Shown piece by piece: positions 1 to 15,200 of a DNA stretch of 64,000 nucleotides. Within the stretch, counting starts at the first letter, position 1. Each line of letters begins with the position of its first letter. The position numbers and the translations under genes are program-made. The DNA is taken from the NCBI GenBank assembly GCA_019916065.1, contig CM034236.1, forward strand, positions 16,817,167 through 16,881,166. Reading direction: 5' to 3'. The notes beneath the pieces are model-generated. The model had not been told where the DNA came from and made no database searches. It saw only the letters and a list, made by a program, of their open reading frames with translations. This DNA is from Vitellaria paradoxa. Its lineage: Eukaryota; Streptophyta; Magnoliopsida; Ericales; Sapotaceae.

Positions 1-2336
1 AAAGATTTTGTTTCCATTTTTAGAAATCTATTTATGTATTTTTTTTGTTAATTATCCATTTATATATTTAAATCCTAATTGGAATAGGACTTTGTAGATC
101 TATATATGTACCCAAGCTTAATGTACAAACACAATTGAAAGGGCATATTATAGAGTCTTAGAGAGAGATTTTTTCCTTAAGAGCTTAATAATCTTTCTCT
201 TGTCTTTTCTAGTTCTTTGTTTGTGTTAACTTTTAGTAGTTTTTAGCAAACCAAACACACCCATAATATATGTATGTATAATTTTACAAAATATAATAAT
301 ATATGTATTTGAATTTCAAATTTTGCAATTTGAAAAAGATGGCAGCAACATACCAGTGGCGAAGCTTTGTTGATGATGTGACGAAGTTTTAGTGATGTTT
401 GGGACAAATGTCAAATCAATCGAGCCTCCTTGATATATAGATTGTGATGTGATTGAAGTGATGAATATTGTTTTAGTAAGAGATTGCGGAATCATGACTA
501 AATAACTGTCTAATTAGAATAGTATGATAAATATGGAAATTATAATATTAATGTGAAGTTGGCATGATATTACTTGATTAATATTAATTAAGTGTTGAAT
601 GCTTTGCATGATTAAGAAACACTATCTTATATGCATATTTTGACCTCACGTGATTTAGTACTTATTTTTGCAGGGTAGATGCTCATGATGGATTGTGAGT
701 TATATTAACTGGTCGTGATTTGTTTTGCATTTATTTAAATATATGAAATATGTTATATATTGGATATTAGTTTTGGGCTTGTTTTGAGACATGATGTTTT
801 GTAGTCCTTTTTGTGGCAAGAGATAGACTTTTAGAGTATTCAATTGTTGAATACTATTATTCACTTTTGCTCTAATTATTATTTGATGCATGATTTATTT
901 TGGTTGTTTAGTGGGTTTGTTCCCACGTTCTTGGGTTGTGAATTTCAGGGCGTGACTAAATTTTTTAAATAAGTAAATAAATTTATCTTTATATATCATA
1001 TTTACATTTTTTATCTTTCAAGTTACATTGTTAAATTTTGTTTTTTTTTTTTTTAAATCAATCTAATTCAATTCTTAAATTTAAATATGTGTTACAAACA
1101 CAATTTTATTTATCAAATCAAATCAACTGTAAGAGAAGAATTGTTTCAAACAAAGTTTTATTGATTGAAAATGACATACACTAAGTTTGGATTAAAAAAT
1201 TATAATATATATATACACACTTGCATTTGTTTAGTTCTCATTTTTTCTGATCTAACTTAAAAATGAAATAAATTTAATGTTTTTTTTTTAATTTTATACT
1301 TCCGCCACAAATCTAAAGTTTCAAAAACAATATTAGTGGATTGAGGACTTCTTTTAGTTGGGTTAGGCTCATCCCCACAATTTTTTTTTTTTTAAATCAT
1401 TCACGGATGCTAACATCTCTTCATCAAAAATAGATTGCCCTGATCAAAACGTGAAATTATTCAAATAAAAGCAAAGAGAGATGAAAAAAAAAAAGAAAAA
1501 AAAAAGGTTGGATTGCTGACATTAAATAGTTGGAAACCAAAAAAATCGGTTGGATTGTTAACATTTTGCAATCTTAATCTTTATTTTCTATCGATCACTT
1601 CAACTTTAAACTCTTAATATATATTTATATTATTTAGATAGAAGAGTAAATTACACTAATTTTTCCTGTGGTATTTTAAAAAATTAAATTGCACCACTCA
1701 CGTTTGCAAATAATTAATAAAATATTTGAATATGTTAAATTTAAGATTTAACAGACTCTTTAAATGATTGGATAGATTCGAGATGTAGGAAACTTGAGGG
1801 GAATTAAGGTTTGGTCTGAAAAGCCGATTTTTTACCTTTTTTTTTTGTAAGTTTTGTCTTATAGGATTTTGTTATTAAAATCTTCTTTTTTTTTTAGATA
1901 TTATAATTTTTTAACATATTAATAGCATTCATACAAAAATTAAAAAAAAAAATCACATTCATTTGGATAAAGCTATCCGGTTAAAAAAAAAAAGCAACGA
2001 AAATTAATTTTTTGATTTTGATTTTTGATTTTTATTTTTTACCTTTTGTCCAAACCGACGTGAATTTTGATTTTTTTTTTTTACGAGTGCAATTAATATG
2101 TTTAAAGCTACATCTTAAAAAAATAAATAAATAAATAAAAATAAAAATTTTAATGAAAAAAGTCATAAGACGAAAAAAGCTATTGAAAAAAAAAAAGAAA
2201 AGAAAAGAAAAGAAACGAAACAGGAATGAATGGCATGCAATTCTCGTACCTCATGATTTCAGTAACCTACAAGCATTCCTTGGGATTGTACAACTGCAAA
2301 TTTGAAAGCTCTCTACATCACGGCTGAGAGCAGAAG
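1..2336. other. AT-rich intergenic flank 3' of FLIP
   Basis: No open frame here looks like a gene. The first 280 bases resemble part of an LTR (TATA-like run near 99-108, then a GA-rich leader and an end in ACA), but no partner copy is visible. Bases about 300-440 are related to a segment near 54026-54125 and are therefore a dispersed repeat. The rest is homopolymer-rich AT sequence. The 3' UTR and polyadenylation signals of the minus-strand gene must lie at the right end of this stretch, but I cannot place them. Confidence 0.5.
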
Positions 2337-3234
2337 CTACTCGCTCCTAGCTAGGCCGGCTAATTTGTCAATTACATCCTCAAGATGCGAAAATTGAGCC
2401 AAGAATTTGTCGTGAAGTTCGGCACAGTCAAAATGACTTTGCTTCAACTGAGAAATACCATCGCCGATACTTCTCAAACCGCTCTGCAGCAATTCCACCC
2501 CTCGGCTGATTCTATCGGGAAGCTTCCTTCTTTTATTGGCTTGGCTTTCAATGTCAATCTCCATGGTTTCGTTCCCCGTAACTCCAGGATCAATTTTTTG
2601 ACATTTCTGAACCATTTCTTTTATCTTCAAACCTTCCTTTACAAGCAGCTCAAGTTGATCAGAGCTAGGTGTCACTGTAAGCAGAGCCATTTCCTTCTCT
2701 AGAAACGCCTTCAACTCGGTCATAAACCTCTCTGCGTTTGCCTCGTTCCCCGATTCTAAATCAAACGAAAGAGCTGCATTTTGAGGCACAAATCTCCAGA
2801 GCTGATTGCAAGAAGTACGGGCAGCAAAATACCCAAAGGCTGTAATTGCTAAATGAGCAAATGCCCAGTGCTGCTCTCTTAATAACATATGGTACAACTC
2901 CCATATGGCTGAGCTCTTCGCACTATTTTCATTTTCCACCAATTCAATGTGACCAAGGCCAGCCATGAAATTGGCTAGATTTGGTTTGCACTGATATAAT
3001 CGAGTATCTGAAACTGCTGGCCCAGAGATAAAAAGGTTTTGAAGCTCCAAAATGACTTCTTCCATTCCATCAGATGCATATAGCCGCTTTATATTTGGAA
3101 TGATCCCCAAAGTTTCGCTCAGAAGTTTACGATAATGGTCTTTCGTTGAGTTATCAACTGTATTTGTGTAACTACGAATAACAGCAACTAGAAAGCTCAG
3201 GGTCTTCATATCGATATTTGATATGCCATCCTTG
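2337..3234 (-). CDS. FLIP: FLIP exon 7 (stop codon)
   Basis: It starts after a TTCTCTAG acceptor with one base completing a leucine codon, then 298 codons and TAG at 2337-2339. It holds the family-like HWAFAHLAITAFGYFA block, a lysine-arginine patch (ANKRRKLPDR) that could be a nuclear localisation signal, and a C-terminal coiled-coil-like helix. Confidence 0.9.
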
Positions 3235-6200
3235 CTAGAGAACACACATGAGAAGGCCTCAGTACAAAATGTTTTCTATCATAGAAGCAGTGGCAATTTT
3301 ACTGAGAGATAAGAGTGGGAACATATGTGAGACTAGCTGTAGGAACTGTGCTCAGATATGGTTGCAAAGCTAACAGCAAATTCAGCAATGACTAAACAGG
3401 CAACTATTTTGATTACATAACTAGTTGGATCTTGGATTTGTGATGGAAAAAGAAAAGTGGAGGAAAACCTAAGAAAGCAAAATAAAGTAATGCCACGTTG
3501 GAACATGGATTTGTGGAGGGAAAGAAAAAATGAAAGGAAAACAAACGTTATAATTTGTGTAATTTTTTATACACTTGACCAAGTAAAAGTTAAACTTATG
3601 TTAATAATATCTATTCATTTTAGTCTTGTTTTTCTAACTTGATAAAAAAAAAAAAATGAAATCAATTTGACTTTTTTACTTTATCTTGCATTTCTACCAT
3701 TTTCCTTCACTTTTCCTTTTTCTCACAAATTCATTTTTCAAACATAGCCTAAAAGAAATGTTAAATTCATTCCCTTTTTTTTTTTTTTTGGTTGGATTAA
3801 AATGAAAAGATATTTGTTAAAAAATTTAATTTTAAACCACAAAAAGGAATACTGAATATATATGACAAATTTCATTTCCTAGCATTTTCTTTTCTCTTGA
3901 TAAATCTTTAATCCAAACAAGCATAAAGAAGAACCAAAAAGGAAAAACTGTGGAAATGTTTTGAGAACAGGAGAAGTGATGCAAAATCAGTTGTGGAACT
4001 CTGGCATCATGCAATTAACTTTTGAATTTTACATATTATTTGTCACGCTAAGTATATCCAAAAATCATTGAACAAAACTGACTGAAAAATGAAATCCCAT
4101 TACTGGCATTCAATGTGGGACCTGTTCTTAAGCATGGTTACTTGGTCACAGATTTCCATAAGAGTCAAGTTTTCCTTTTCACATACAAAAGCTTATATAT
4201 CATGATGTGAAAAGAATTCATTACTTACAGAGACTGTAGGGCAGCAGACATAGCAAAGACAGGTGCACCAAACACACCAGAACTGCACTCTCTGATTGCT
4301 GTATCATCAAAGCTCTCTATGAAGTCAAAGTATTCCATCACAATTTTTTGTGTAGCAATACTTTTCATCTCATCTGAAAGCAAGTTCAGCTGGAAACCTT
4401 CCATGAGAAGGGCTACAAACACTACAGATGATGACTGATATCTGCTATCACCAACAATTGCAGCGTAAACGTGATCTACTGTAGGTTGCGAAGCAAATTT
4501 GAGGAGCATGCAAATGGATCTTGCAGTTTTTCGTAGAACACTTCCAGGAATAAGAGCTGATTCTGAAGATGCCACAAACTTCAATAGTAAGCAAAATTTA
4601 TCAAGAATCACATTCACTATGTCTATTTCAGCATGCCGCACCATAAAGCACCAAAGTTCCATAACAATCTCCCAACAAAGAAAGTGAGGATGGAAGAAAT
4701 TTTCAAGCAGGAAAGACTCCATTTCCCTCCAAGCCAGACTTGAAGAAATGACAATCATGAAGGTTTTCAGCGCATGCAGAATAGAAAAGAGCATAGGCTC
4801 ATAAGCTAGTCCAGGGGTTTTACCAGAACCATGAGGTATAGGAATTTGGAAAATAAGACAAGAAGAATATACCTCTTCATCAGCTAAAATATTTAAAATC
4901 CACCCAAGTTTTCTAGTGATCCCCATCCTTACATCTTCAAGATCAGGAGAAATTTTCAGGAGATTAAGAAATAAACTAACCCGACCAAGCAATAATATTC
5001 TTGCACCATGCATATTATCACTGCTTAAGAAGAAGATTGCATCCATCCTAGTGGTCATATAGATGCTACTTGCATCTCCAGGGATAAAATTTAAATCATT
5101 TACATCGGGGAACAACCAGTCCAGAATTTGGAACTTGTCTTCTTGTTTCAGTTGAGCAGAATTTAGTAAAGAATTAAGTAAATGGAAAGATGTTGGTTCC
5201 AAAAGATCCACCAATACTTCACTTGCAGATTTCAAAAGTTCTTCTTTACTCAATAAGATTCTAAATGCCAAGATCATCAGTACACAGAGTGTTATATCCT
5301 TGTATGCTGAAAATGCCTGGCATGGGTATTGAGAGGATATTCTTACAGCATTAATCAGGTAAAATTTTACTGGAAGGAATATCCTTTTAGCTTCTTGCCC
5401 AGAAACCGTCTCAATCGGAAAAGAAGACCAAGTTTCAGCAGCACATCTCAAAGATCCATTGGCCAGTGAAACTAACTTCAGAATAATATTTGCCACATCC
5501 AGCTTTTTGGCTAAAGCCCCCTTGCCAAGCTGAAGCAAGGTCACCACACCTTTCCATGATGAATTAAGCATACTGACGAGACTCCCGCCACCATTAGCTG
5601 CAAGAACTCCCAATTCACACAGTTGTGTTATAGTGCAATTCATCATATTGATTACATGATTCACATAATTGGCCTCTTCACAATCTATACTGCTTTTATC
5701 TTTCTCAATCCTTGAATGAAGGGAATCCCAGTTTAGAGCATTGGAATACACCTTGCATAGCCGTATGACAGCATCAAGGACCAGCTGTCCCCCCTTCAGT
5801 ACTTCCATACCAAATGTGTGAATTCTCTGTGAATAATGAGAAAGCAGCATGGTTAACGAGTGTCAAGTACAAACTTCTTCAGATCAACAATGAAGAGTCC
5901 AGACAGAAGAGCGCCACTCATGCTTAATCATAAACAATTGATCCAACTTCAGATAAGTGCTAAGTTGTACATTCAATGATTAACCAAATAGAATCCAATA
6001 GTTGGAGATATTATAGTTCTGTCAACCCTAAACACTGCAAATATCAAAACTTAAAAATGGAGCCTTTAAAAGAAATACCATCTCCTCCAACTTGCACTGA
6101 TAAATACCACGTGCATATTGCAAGATAGTACAGACCTCCATCTTGTACATGTATGTTTACGTAGATGTATGTTCATATATACCATACACATATATGTATT

Positions 6201-9200
6201 TGTGTCTATATCTATACTAGATCCACACACAGCTGTAATGTACCCCAAATTACAGGGAGAAATTTGATGAGATTAGAAAATCACAATTATGGCACAAGTG
6301 CACAGCTGAAAATAAACACAAATACCTAATCATTACAAAAAGACCTCAACTTTATATTCAATTCATTAGTGCCTCAAAAGGAAATAAGCAATAAACTTCT
6401 TCAGTGTACCTTTAATGCACATGCTATCATTCTAACCCACCCAAACAAGGTTTGAGTTAGTCTTATAGTTGAATATCACCATCTCAGCAGACTGTAAGAC
6501 CTGATCCAAACCAGAGCTATCTAGTACATCCATCCGGAAATGTAATTGATTTGGGATTAGAGATATTGTGGCTCAACTTAGAGTTTAGGAACCCAAGCTT
6601 GGTTTGTAAAGTTGGTGAAAGTTGTAATATCTCCCAGGTTTAAGTATTAATTAGGGCTTCATCTAATACCACTGGTTCTTTCAACCATGTTAATTATGAC
6701 ACCAACCAACTGCACTTCCTTCAATTTGGACCGTGATTCATGAAGTCACCACCGAAGTATATGTGCACCTCCCCTCTCTTTCTCTTTCAATTTTCAATAT
6801 AATCTCTTTTGGGGACAACATCAACTTCAAGCTCAAAACACCTTTCACCGCACTTCAAACTTCAGCTGAACCCAAGCATTATCTCAAAAGGCCAATCTTA
6901 AACGGTCCCGAATTCAGCTTTGCTTGGTTGGCTCTCTTAATGCTGGTTTTCTAGAATCAAAATTGCACAATTCACGAGGAACTCATTATGTCATGAAGGA
7001 GGCAGCAAGCTATTTATACCACTTATATATCATGAAATCAGATCCAATGAAAATAAAGAATAAATTAAGAATGTTATATCTCTAACATCAATTCTACGGG
7101 GATTAGTAAGTTGTTAGTTCATAGGCTACATAACAAAATTAGGAAGAAACTAGGGATTTCCTTACAACAGTTCTATGAGACTTGCTAATCTGTGACTTCA
7201 TACGTGATTTACCTCATATTACACATTGAATTAGTGGATAAAACAACATACATGAAGGCTCCATCATAAACTGGGACAAGAAACATGGATCAAATATTCA
7301 ATACCTTGATCTCTGATATCAAAATGTTTGTAAGATTTAACTGTTCAAAAGTAAATTTCTCAACAATAACCATCAACTCCTTGCTGTCTGAAACAGGATA
7401 TCTCCCCAAAGCTGAAAAACTTGCAGCAGAGTAGCTCAAAAAATCCAAAAGTAACTGCAAATAAATAAATAAGGAGCTGTCAAGAAATCTAAATGTTTTA
7501 ACGCATTTGGTAAACCTAGGTGTAAGATGATTTAATGCCAGATCTCGCAAAGTTTCAGAAATCATAGAAAACAGACCGTACTACTGCAAAAAAGAGAAGT
7601 TATACCATGACAGATATCTCAAACAACAGAATCATGGAATGCACCGCTAAGATAGCTAACAGAATGATGGGTTAAGGGACAATGAATTACCTTAATTAAC
7701 TGTTAACTTGAAAATGAAAGAGGAGTTTTCTTTTCTTACCAGATACAGTTTTTCACTCCCATGAGAATATTCTGTCTTGATACTGAATCAGGTCGAGATT
7801 CATCTCATCTCCATGGGCAGCTTATTATGATGATTTTAAACAGTATATTATGATGATATTAAACAGTACAAAGTTTAATTGGCTGCATGACCATATTCAT
7901 TGAAGTTTATGACATATGCAGACACAATTTCAGAAAATCTGCCAATACCTACAGAAAAGAAAAAGACACGAGACCAACTGACCTACCAACCGCAAGAAAT
8001 TCAAGATACTGTCTGGCTCATCATATGACTCATTAATACTTGTCGATAATGCAAGGAAAAGAAAAAACTAAAAGAAAAGAAAATAAAATCCCATGTCACT
8101 GCAGTGGTCTAAACCTGCAAGTATCAATGTTTGGAGATGATTTGGACAAGAATTCTGAGAAAAGGTATTCAAATAAACTTACCATTATAGTATCTAACTT
8201 TTTCCTATTCTACATAAATTTTGCAATGAGGTAATTTCATTTCTAATATCAAAATTTTATGTATGCGTTAGATATTTACAATAAAACAGTACACTATTTA
8301 GACAGATATTTTGTCTGCATTAATTATACTGCATGCTTATGCTAGGTTCTTCAGAAAGGAAACGAGATTCTTCAAGTTGCATTGAGAATTATGGAAAACA
8401 ATGATGGCTCTTCTCCTTGAACAATTCCTTGAAAATTGTTAAATTACCAATTGTCGCAAAAGCTTAAGTTGTTAGGAAATGAACCCAACTATGTATATCA
8501 AGCTAACTTAACACTCCCCCTCACATGCAACCCTGTCTTGCACATGGAGTAGAGAAATGAATACACTGAACTGAATAAATGCACCAGCAGAAACAAAAGA
8601 GTGTACACAAGAATAAATGAGGTAACAAACATGATAGTAAACTTGAATTTCAGGATCTCTTGGAACCAAAGTTTGATATAATATGAAGCCACCAATTGTC
8701 CCAAAAGTTTAAGCTAGTAAGAAATTCGCCCAACCATGTATATTAATATAACTTAAAAATAACATATTACACTAAATCATAATGCAAGAGGAGAAAATCT
8801 AACTGGGGAAGTTTAACTAGGTAATTAATTTGCATCACATATAACTTACTTGATAAAAGAGGTTGCTGTGTTCTTCTTCTTGAGACTCCTCTGTTGACAT
8901 AAGCGTCATTGTCAAATGCTTTCCACACCAAATGCTTGCCTTATGGTGAGACTCAAGATATTCAATAAGACAGGTTTCTAATAACTTCAATAGATGGAAA
9001 TATATGTCCTATTGCAGAAGTAACAGATCATCTAATGAAGCATGCAATGGACACAAGCAAATATACCTTGATCCCAAGGGAAAGAAAGTGCTGTAGACAT
9101 CCTGATATATCTGACTCTAAGTTTTTTGCAGCTACATGCAAAATAGTTTTGTTTAACATGCATTGGGAGATGTCCAAACATGTGAAGTCTTCCCAGAAAA

Positions 9201-12200
9201 TCTAGTTAGTCGTTAAGGTAAGAAATGTGACAAACAATATAACATTTAAACATGGCTATTTCTTCTTTAAAATTTCATATAGGCAAGGCAACTATACAAG
9301 AAAGCATTTAAATTAGCAAGGCACAGCACCACAAAACACAACACCTGCCAGTTCATTAGCAAATTAGTTTCCATCTTGACAATTAAACCCAGAGAAGCTA
9401 CTCCATGATACACACCATAAGTAACATGACAAAAAAGAGCAACATCGAAAGGTCTTGCAAATTTCAAACCAAAATTGTGAACTTGTCCCTTGAATTCCAA
9501 AAGCAAAACCAAAGGAAATAGACTTATTCCTTTGGAGTACTTTCAGAAATCAGGCAGCAAATGAACAACAATCACAGAATGATCTAAATGGTAACAAGAA
9601 TATTACTTTCCAAAACCAAATTTATGTAAAACATAGTTCCTTCTCATAATTTGATATTTTTTCTATTTTCTCAGAATGTTTAAATGAACTTGTTAACAGT
9701 GAAAAATGACCTTGTGCAATGTTAAAGATTGCACCAGATAGAATAAAGTGAAACATAATCAACAGTCTTCCAGGGAGCCAATTATTTCTATTTCCTCTAA
9801 TACACTCGTGTCTTGAGTCAATTATTTCTATTTCCTCTAATACACTCGTGTCTGCTACTTAAGACAAGGGTAAGGGTATGTATTATGCATCCGTACTCCA
9901 ATTAGATGCAAGGATTCCCTAATTTTTAATAATGTTTGAAGAAGCAATAGCTCATATTAAATGTTAAAGAAAATATTTATCATTTAACATAGCTGGATGA
10001 CAAATAATTTCTTTCTCCAAATTCCAATACATTTTAGGTATTTCTTAAATAATAACCATATTTTAGGTATTTTCTTAAATAATAACCACATTTTATGTTA
10101 GTATTTTACTAAATATACAATGTATTTAATTTCTAGGACGTGTCCGCATATATACCCAACTTTTGGACACATATCCTAATATTGCAAGCCTAGGGGTTTA
10201 GGATAGTCTGACTTTTGGACACACACGCACGCAATACACAAATCCAATTCACAATTGTCATAAACCAAGAAAATTGCACCTCAAAATTGAACCTTTTTAG
10301 TATACACTTTTGGCTTGGAAACTTAACCACTTCAAATGTTCCAAAACATACCTAAATTAATTTGATAGCAGTTGTTAAGGTTACAATCCAGACTCTAGAG
10401 TCACATGACTCGCAATCTTGTAATATAAATTTGATTCCAACTCCCACTCAATCCAGGGACTATAAGTCAACTACTACAATGCATTATGTTGCTTTTATCT
10501 TTTCATATTCAATAATATACTGCAATGCAGTCAAAATTTTAAATCAATAAAAGTATTCACTTGTCAACCAGTCCTCACCTTAATCCTATAATTAATTGGT
10601 GTTAGGTTTTAGTAATTGGCAATTCGTAAACAAAACAACGATTTCCAGCATTTATAGTTACGCATAGGCTAAAATATCCAGGAAAATAGGCTTGATTTGA
10701 TGGAGACAGAATTGGGAATGCAGCATACAAAAACATAGTTGAACAGAATGGAATAGGCTTCAGACCCTTGCAACCTTCGTGGAGTAGTAGTAGTAGCAAG
10801 GTGTCCCTGAAGCTCTGTCCCTAGGTGGCTGGACTGCTGGATTTTTTTTGGCAGACTCTGCTAGAAAATACTGCAAAGCATCATAATGACTTGTTACTGT
10901 TGGCTAGCTCATTGGATTGGTTGTTGGCTTTGGTGGAAGATACTAAAAGCAAGTTTTTTTTCTTTAATCAAACTTAGTGAAAATTATAAGTCTGGAAAGC
11001 TAGCTGGTTTCACTGGCTAGCTCATTTCAGTTGGCAGGGCTGAATTTTTCAGAAACTGTCCATTCTGAATGCTGTACAAATTTGGAATCTGCCCTAGTAT
11101 AAATAAAAACCTTTTCCTATGGTTTCTGTAGAGATAACAAATAGTCTACAACCCACAACCAACAAATAAAACTCATACATTTGTAGTTTGATCTTCGGGG
11201 ACATGAAGATTGTCTTTTACTTGACTTGCTGAATCATGGATGCGGACAAGTATTTGACTTCAAAGGATAATGCATCTGGATTGTTCAACTTTGTATTTGG
11301 AGCTTGTAACCTTTTATTATAGTGGAAAAGTTTGGGTTGTCTCCAATATAAGGCTCTTGGTTTTCACCTAGAAGGGTTTTCGTGTAAAAGTTTTTTGTCT
11401 CTTTTACTCTTTCCCATGTATGATTGCTTGTCACTAGTAAAAGGATATTTGCAGGCTGCAATAAAATGAAAGATAATATAGAAAACTTGAAATTGGTAAA
11501 ACTTATAGCAATTTCGTTTACCGAAAGGCGAAATTCAGTAGACTAAGAGTGAATGGTTTGAGGTGAATGGTGGTTGTGCAGCACTTGGGAGTATAGTGGG
11601 CACTAAAATAGCAATGAAGACACTAGAGGAGGTGGATGAGTAAGAGTTGAGTCAGTTTGGGGAGGAGAAAAGGGGACGAGAGAAACAGATAAATGAAGAT
11701 GGCTGCTGAAAGAGGCTTCTTTACTGGGGATAAAGGTGGAAGAGATTTTTCATATGTAGAGGAGTCAATCAAACCATTAAGGACCTCACTTAATGTGTCA
11801 AGGGCGCATGGTAAAGGGACTAGTGGCTGACTTTGCGTGGTATGAAGTTTTATTAGTAAAGCTACCTTAACTAATAGCCTTATGAGCTCAAAGTACTGGG
11901 ATTGTTGCTCCTAGGGAAGGAAGATTATGAATTACGTCCTGTGTATTTTTCGTAGCTAGAGCTATTTTCTTGTTTCTATTTGTCATGGTTGCAGCTGTGT
12001 TCTTGTAGATATATATAAGTATGAACAAGCTAAGGTACAAATCCCTTTGAGAGAAGATAAGACGAGCATCCAAATAAAATGCTCTACTCTAGGAATTGAG
12101 TTGCATGCCCTTGAAGGCCCTTCAAATAAATTGCAAAATAGCATCCAGCCACCCATTGCCTACCATGGCACCAACCCTAGGGGATACTGTTAGAATTGTG

Positions 12201-15200
12201 GCTCATACTCATTACACTTGAGCATCTAATAGTTCATGTTCACATTGGTTCGTAGGAATACAAAAAAGACTAGGGGTGCAGGGGGCTTGCTCCCCGTGGT
12301 ACACTACAACAGTAGTACAAATTTGTTACTTAGTGGGAAGCTCACTGGAAGCACGAAGGAAGCCTACGACAAGACCGCTCTAATTTCTAGAAAAAATACC
12401 GAGAGGCACATTTTGATATTTTGGCTATGCGAGAAGGGTGCAGGAAGCGTGTTGGAAGTTCACAGGAAGGCCGCTCCTACATGTATCGGTTTTGCAGTTT
12501 TCTAAACTATGTTTTGGAAGCCAATTTCACCTAGAGTTTCAAGGTATATATATTCTGAGACGTATTGTACATTGTAAGAAGTTCAAATTAGGGTTTTGTA
12601 GTGCTAGGGTTGATAGAAAAGCTAATAATAAGCTGATAGAGTTATCAAAGGGTTTCTTTAAAGTTCCCTCATCTCCTTATTCTATTTTTTTCTTTTTTTT
12701 TTAACTTCATTATTGAAGTTTTATAGTGAAAACCAAATCTTACCGTGCTCGTAAACGTAAGCAAATTGTTGAACTATATGAATCTTGTGTTCTATTATTG
12801 TGGGTATTTTCTTGTGTTCTTTCATTCGTTTGTTCGTCATTGTTTACTAATGTGTTGCATGAAAGTGATCCGGTATTCGTCATAACAAATTCATATCAAA
12901 TCTTTGGATTTCAATATTTCTAGAGGAAGCTCTTCATCTACAAAGTTTAATGTCTACAAGTTTAACAGAACAGGGAATTTTAAATTGTGGTAGAGAAGGG
13001 TAAATGATCTATTGGTGCAATAGGGAATGATGAAGGCGTTGGCAACAACAAAACCAAAAAAGATAGAGAAAACAGATCGGCTAGAACTTCAGGCAAGGAT
13101 GGTTGCGACGATTCGATTATATCTGGATGATGATGTGATGCAATACGTCATAGAGGAAGAATCACCAGTTGTGGTATAGAATAAACTCGAAGCACAATAT
13201 ATATCTTAATCTCCTATGAACAAGATTTATTTTAAGCGAAAATTCTATCACTTAAAGATGGAGGAGTGCTCAGACCTAGAACAGTACATCAACACATTAA
13301 ATCAGATTATAGGGGATTTGAAGAGGACAGAAGTCAAGTTTGAAGACGAGGACAAGGCTCTAATGTTATTATTCTCACTACCAGATTTGTCGATGTACGA
13401 GAATCTAATCGCAAGCCTTACATACGACAAGGAGACTATAGCATTTGAGGATATCATTGTAACCTTGTTATATTTTCAACAGAGGTAGAAGCACAATGAT
13501 GGAAATTCTTAGAAAGAGGATTTTGTGGTGAAGGATAAGCAAGATAGAGGAAGAAGTAGACAGAAGGAATCGAGGGATAATAAAAATTCTTGGTCCAAGT
13601 CTAGGAAAAAGAATCATAAGGACAAGGGCAACAAGAATAAAGATAATTCAAAGTCTGCAAATATTGTGGAGAATGACTTGGAAGAAGGCGACACGCTTTC
13701 ACTTTCACCTAGTTCAAATTATCTCACGGATTCTTGGGTGCTAGATTCGGCATGTTCTTTGCACATGACGCCAAGCAGGACATGGTTTGACACTTACAGG
13801 TTAATGGATTATGATTCAGTTCTGACGGGCAATGATATTTCATTCTAGGTTGTCGGAATGGGTAATGTCAAAATCCACATATTTGATGGCGTGGTAAGAA
13901 CCCTTTGTGATATAAGACAAATTCCTAACCATAGGAATAATCTTATTTCATTAGGTGCCTTAGATTCGAATAAGTTTAGTTTCAAATCTAAAGGCAGAGC
14001 AATAAAGGTTTTGAAAGGCATGATGTTGGTGATAAAGGGGCAAAAAGTGTTAGAGAACATCTACCGGTTGCTGGGGAGTATAGTTGTAGGTGGAGTTGCC
14101 ACGATAGAGTCTAAATCAAGCAGTATAGTCTTATGGCATATGTGGGTAGGGCATATGGGGAAATGTCACATGATGGAGCTACACAAGCGGAATCTGCTTA
14201 AGAGGGTGAAGACAAGTAAACTCAACTTTTACAAGTATTGTGTTTTAGGAAAGCAAACCAAGGTGCAATTCAAGATAACTATGCACAAGAAAGAAGGCAT
14301 CCTTGATTATGTCCATTCTGATGTTTGGGGGCCGAGAGTTATATCATGACAAGGACATCAGTATTTCATCATGTTTATTGACGACTACTCCAAAAAAGTT
14401 TGGGTTTACTTCATGTAGCACAAATTAGGGGTATTTTCTAGGTTGGAGGTGTGGAAAGCTAAAGTGGAGAACCAAACTGAGAGGAAAATAAAGTGCTTGA
14501 GGACAGAAAATGGCACTAAGTATAGAAAAACAAAGTTCATGCAATTTTGTGAGCAGTAAAGAACAAAGAGACACTTCACAGTACGCAAAACACCGCAACA
14601 AAATGGTGTGGTAAAAAAAGATGAGCCGAACAATTGTTGAAAGGACAAGATGCCTCATGTTGAATGTTGAGCTTACAAAGAATTTCTAGACAGATGCCGT
14701 GGGTATGGCTCGCTTCTTGATTAACAGTCACCGAGGGTAGCACTAAGTGGGAAGGTTGCAGAGAAAGGGTGAATAGGGAAGAGATTGACTACTTTGGGTT
14801 AAGAGTCTTCGATTGTCCTAAACATATGCATATTTCTAGTGATAAGTGATCCAAGCTTAATCCAGCAACAGTACATTTTCTTGGGTATGGAAAAGGGGTC
14901 AAAGGATATAACCTATAGGATCCTATGGCAAACAAGGCAGTAATCAGTATGGACATGGTATTTTATAAGAAATCTATGTTCCAAACTACTCAGTCACAAG
15001 AGGAGCAAAACCCAAAACACAGTGACAGTAGCAAGCAAGTGGTGTAAGTGGAGATAGAGAGTTTAACCAAGGACATCTCTACTCAGAGTTCAGAAGCTCC
15101 TAGTTCAAAGGAGCAAGGTTCCAGTTCAAGGGAGCAACAACACCGGAGCATAGCTTCAAGGTAGACCAAGCGCACTATCAAACTATCAACTAGGAATAAC

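Noticed and set aside
2385..2702. Plus-strand open frame of 105 codons
   Set aside because: It is the antisense of FLIP exon 7, and the minus-strand frame fits the family.
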